Source: Rhynchopus sp. YZ270_cl-10 | Lineage: Eukaryota > Euglenozoa > Diplonemea > Diplonemida > Diplonemidae | NCBI GenBank assembly: GCA_964035575.1 | Contig: OZ037932.1 | Span: 930,001 to 994,000, forward strand | Length of the DNA stretch: 64,000 nt | Reading direction: 5' to 3' | Shown here: positions 61,022 through 64,000 of the stretch, in pieces | Layout of the letters: each line of letters starts with the position of its first letter | Position numbering within the stretch: the stretch's first letter is position 1 | Translations under genes and position numbers: made by a program | Notes under the pieces: generated by a model | The model's database searches: none | What the model saw: only the letters and a program-made list of their open reading frames with translations | What the model was told of the DNA's origin: nothing

Positions 61022-63110
61022 ATGATGTCCAAGGCAGGACTCGCAATGGCCGCAGCCTTCGTGACCCTGGCACAGGGTGCACCCTCTTCAGGAACGGTTG
61101 AGCTGCTGGAGGCACCTGCTGTGAACGGTGTGCGGACGAACGCCCCTGGGCTGCACGTGACCCTGCTGTCATCTGGGGTGGATGCGTGGCCGAATCTTGA
61201 CGGGTCGACGCTGCGCGACGTGCCGCCGTTCATGCGCCTCATGCCAACGACGCTTGCGAACTGGCAAATGAAGTCCGGGACGACAGTGAAGTTCTCGTGC
61301 CCGAACGAGCCTTCCCTGATTGAGGTGTGCGACGCATGGGTGTTCTTCTACAGCTGCCCGCAGAGCTGTGTGACGAAGTACCAGGGCGGTCTGCAGGGAC
61401 AGCTTGCGGCACTTCCCGGCTGGGAGAGGACACAGTGCGCACCTTCCTTCTGGACGAACGCACCCGGAATGACCTTCGTGCACCCGATGGCGAGCTTCAG
61501 AATGCAGCTGGCGCCTGGCCAGTCGACTGAGTTCGACCTCTTGGACGAGGCAGAGTTCCTTGGCTTCGGGATTGACTCGAACGGAATTGACTGCACAAAG
61601 AACATGGACGAGGCCACCTGCCCTGTTGCGGGAGGACGCTGCAGGTGGGAGGACGCCAAGGGTTGCGTGAACCAGTCCTGCAAGGGCCGCTTCGGACCCC
61701 CGCCGCCGTGCCGTGAGTGCCCCTGGCAGGGAGTTTCGCGTGTTGCACGCCCTGCCTCGGACGGTCCGTTCTAAGTAGCGTGACGAGACGTGTCCCCCGA
61801 CGCTGTGGCGGAAGCTGTGGCGACGTACAAGAACACAACAACAGAAGTGTGTACTTCCCATTGTTTGTCTTTTATTGACTTTCCCATCGTATCCCCAAGC
61901 GAAACAAGTATCCCACCCATCTTCACTGTGCACTGCAGTGCTTAAGGTGCTGCCAGTGTAGGTGAAGTAGGCTCTTCAAAACATCCGAACTGTGTCCACA
62001 GCGAGCGCGCATTGCTTCTATATGCTCCGTGGAACGTTATCAAAGCAGTTCTCTTTTCTTTTCTTATGTTCTATTTTATTTAGCTCGCCAGGTTTTTCAT
62101 TTTAGGTTTTTCATCCCTTTCCCGTCCGCACTTGCATTTAGTGTGACTTCTCACCACTTGAACGGCAACAGGGCTTGGAGGGAGATTCTCATCTCCAGGC
62201 ACCTTTTTGCTGCTTCATTTTTCTTGTTTTTTTTCCTCCCCTTCTGCCGTCAACAAAAGTGTCGGCTGGTTTTGTCTTTGAGAGCTCAATCTGTTTTCGT
62301 ATGGGTTCAGCCTCTTGACAAGCAAACTTTGTTTTGTGGGTTTTCTTCTTGGAGTTCTGTAGAGCTTTGCCTACATTGTTGGATGTGCAGAAAAGAAATA
62401 GAGGATGTTTGTCACTACCACAGCTGAAGCAAACATCTGCGGGCAGATTCTTCTCTTCCCTTTTTGTGCGTTGTTTCGACACTGCTTCACCTGGACAAAA
62501 CCCTTTTTTGTTTTATCCAATTATGCAAGACACAGTTCAATACTTTACTTCATGTATTTTTTCTCTTTTATGTACAATCCAGGGATTTATTTCTTGGGAG
62601 GTACACCCACAGACCATTGTTCCGGTGTGCGTGTATGTTTTTATTTTATTTTTGAAAGACGTAAAGTCTTTTCAAGATGTGTCCTTTTCATATAAGCTAC
62701 AGGATGTCCGCCTGCTGACGCTTTCCTTGTCATGGTGGGCACGTTACACACCCGACAGGTGTGTCGTGTTCACACCCCTTTTGCTTTGTTTCAAGAAGGG
62801 TGTGCAGTGGGAGTGGCACATTTCAGTAGCAGAAGAGATTGCACAGCAACAGAACCGCAGAAAACTACTATTTTTTTACTGCTGCTTGGGGGGTAAGGAC
62901 AACCACTGTCTTTTGCCCTTCTTTTCAGCAAAAACAAAGAAGAAAATACAAGGCTTCGGCCATTGCAGCTTAATGCTACTTACAGCTTTATCAACAAAAA
63001 GACTCTCCCCTGTTTCCTCCCCTTTCACAACCCTCCAAGCCCCACGGCAGAGTTCGGGGAGAACGTACCTCAGAGAGCTGAGAGGGTGGTAGTAGGTGGT
63101 GGAGTGTTGT
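60889..63110 (+). repeat. Segmental duplication A-block, copy 2 (2.2 kb)
   Basis: See 54221-56447. The two copies lie ~6.7 kb apart in direct orientation, with the two coiled-coil genes between them. Confidence 0.92.
61022..61774 (+). CDS. Secreted Cys-rich protein, copy 2 (identical protein)
   Basis: 250 aa, the same protein as the gene at 54354. All nucleotide differences within the ORF that I compared are synonymous (for example GTCGTC/GTCATC, TCCGGA/TCAGGA, ACCACA/ACGACA). The 5' and 3' flanks also carry substitutions and small indels, so the protein seems to have been kept unchanged while the surrounding DNA drifted a little. The ATG follows CCAAAAGCAAACA as in copy 1. Confidence 0.85.
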   Translation: MMSKAGLAMAAAFVTLAQGAPSSGTVELLEAPAVNGVRTNAPGLHVTLLSSGVDAWPNLDGSTLRDVPPFMRLMPTTLANWQMKSGTTVKFSCPNEPSLIEVCDAWVFFYSCPQSCVTKYQGGLQGQLAALPGWERTQCAPSFWTNAPGMTFVHPMASFRMQLAPGQSTEFDLLDEAEFLGFGIDSNGIDCTKNMDEATCPVAGGRCRWEDAKGCVNQSCKGRFGPPPPCRECPWQGVSRVARPASDGPF

Positions 63111-63351
63111 GGGGTGACCAGCACCCAGAGGAACAGGGAGGGAGGTGCACACTTGCGACACGAAGAACAGTGCAGATTGGTTGACACTTTGCGAAGGGTG
63201 TTGCGTAGCGGTTACTGTGTATAAGGAGAGGCGGCGGGACAAGGTGATTGTACCAGACAACGTGGCCCGCGAATGTCGTTGATTTGGTGGTGGGTAATTT
63301 TCCCCCCCCTCCCCCCCTCCCACCCTCGGCCACACCACAGATAGCCTCCAG
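61775..63351. other. 3' flank of copy 2 and leader of the last gene
   Basis: A-block to 63110, then unique sequence. A C-rich tract (63300-63325) and CACCACAG (63333-63340) precede the final gene by 11 bases, a probable spliced-leader acceptor. Confidence 0.5.
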
Positions 63352-64000
63352 ATGAAGCTTCCCTTATGGGGGGTGATGTGCCTGGTGTGCGAAGGTGTGG
63401 CATTGACCCTTTCAGAACGCTGGGCGACGAGCAGCGACCCTCTGACGGAGACGGTTCAGGGGTTGAACATTCAGGGGGGAAGTGCGGGGTTTGAGGCAGT
63501 GGCCGATCCGTACCTGGGGTTGTACGCAGTGAAGGGGAAGGGTGGGGCTGTGAGTGAGTGTTTGTTCACAAAGAGCGGGAGCTTCGACCTAGACGACTCA
63601 CCGTCGCCTGTGATGACAATGTTCTACAAGGTGGACACGGCTGGCTCGTCGCAGAAGCAAGTGTTGCTTTCGTGGGAGGGGAACCCAGTATCACTGTTTT
63701 ACTGCAGGATCTACGTTGTGCCACGTGCAGGGGGGTATTTCACGCTTGGGGTAGAAGCTCTGGTAAATGGTAATACACCAAAAGTAAAGGAGGTTGACAT
63801 GAAGGACAACAACTTCCACACAGGGAATGTGTGGAACTACCTGGAGATGCATGTGGCCGGGAACTCTATGGTGCTGAAGAGCATGGGCAAGGTGATTGAG
63901 GTCGAGGTGCTCCCCAACTTCGGGTCAGGTGGCACGCTGGGTCTGGGGTGCAACTACTACGCACCCCACACCGAGCTCAAGGGGGCGTCCGCAATACACG
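63352..64000 (+). CDS. Secreted or surface protein, 5' part (runs off the window)
   Basis: Open from ATG 63352 to the window end, 216 codons with no stop. The N-terminus MKLPLWGVMCLVCEGVALT is a signal peptide. Strand-like segments follow (LGLYAVKGKGGAVSECLFTK, SPVMTMFYKVDTAGSSQKQV, LLSWEGNPVSLFYCRIYVVP, NFHTGNVWNYLEMHVAGN). The order 'aromatic-rich strand, YKV, LLSWEG, W-x-YLEMHV-x-GN' is suggestive of a concanavalin/laminin-G-like lectin fold, but I would not name a family on this alone. Cys are few (two in the leader, ECLF, YCR, GCNY). Confidence 0.72.
   Translation, partial: MKLPLWGVMCLVCEGVALTLSERWATSSDPLTETVQGLNIQGGSAGFEAVADPYLGLYAVKGKGGAVSECLFTKSGSFDLDDSPSPVMTMFYKVDTAGSSQKQVLLSWEGNPVSLFYCRIYVVPRAGGYFTLGVEALVNGNTPKVKEVDMKDNNFHTGNVWNYLEMHVAGNSMVLKSMGKVIEVEVLPNFGSGGTLGLGCNYYAPHTELKGASAIH

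Overview
The window looks like nuclear DNA from a euglenozoan protist, most likely a diplonemid. Four observations support this. (1) All 17 genes I can defend lie on the + strand, as in the directional gene clusters of Euglenozoa. (2) The mitochondrial F1-ATPase alpha subunit, including its C-terminus, matches my recollection of the trypanosome protein closely. (3) There is a calpain-like protein of the degenerate, multi-domain kind typical of Euglenozoa. (4) Many start codons sit shortly after a polypyrimidine tract and an AG, as expected for spliced-leader addition. Unlike kinetoplastids, the genes also carry ordinary cis-introns (GT-AG, mostly GTATG donors, about 180 bp to 1.9 kb). Exons are GC-rich with G/C third positions. 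The DNA between them is AT-rich, full of homopolymer runs and crowded with repeats.

Layout. 1-2280 is a 38-bp satellite running in from the left. 2281-3490 holds GC-rich inverted and diverged tandem repeats. 3911-5125 is a GST-like gene. 5696-7984 is a nest of DNA transposon remains: two fold-back elements, a piggyBac relic with TTAA ends and a leftover transposase zinc finger, a mariner-type MITE inside it, and a hAT-type MITE with an 8-bp target duplication. 8357-13356 carries a small two-repeat protein, a three-exon terminal nucleotidyltransferase and a large-type FabG ketoreductase. 14707-19170 is a six-exon taxilin gene whose second intron holds a 40-copy octamer array inside a 1.4-kb inverted-repeat element. 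19818-21930 is ATP synthase alpha, and 23089-24975 a patatin-type lipase.

26941-34215 is a tandem family of three type I membrane proteins with conserved leader, membrane span and tail but diverging ectodomains, interleaved with a duplicated 1.2-kb noncoding block. Then come an MFSD2-like transporter (35150-37206), a four-span membrane protein (42158-43339), a catalytically degenerate calpain-like protein (44840-48454) and a P2X-type channel with added zinc-finger and EF-hand modules (48842-50674). 54221-63110 is a segmental duplication array: two copies of a secreted Cys-rich protein, identical at protein level, flank two copies of a two-exon coiled-coil gene. A secreted protein gene runs off the right end (63352-64000).

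The genes do not form one pathway. They are a housekeeping and membrane-protein mix, presumably transcribed in one direction. The signal that ordinary annotation leaves unexplained is a family of more than 20 short stem-loop repeats with an ACGAGAG-type loop and a following T-rich run. They are scattered through introns and intergenic DNA, nearly all on the + strand, and their stem sequences differ in ways that keep pairing.
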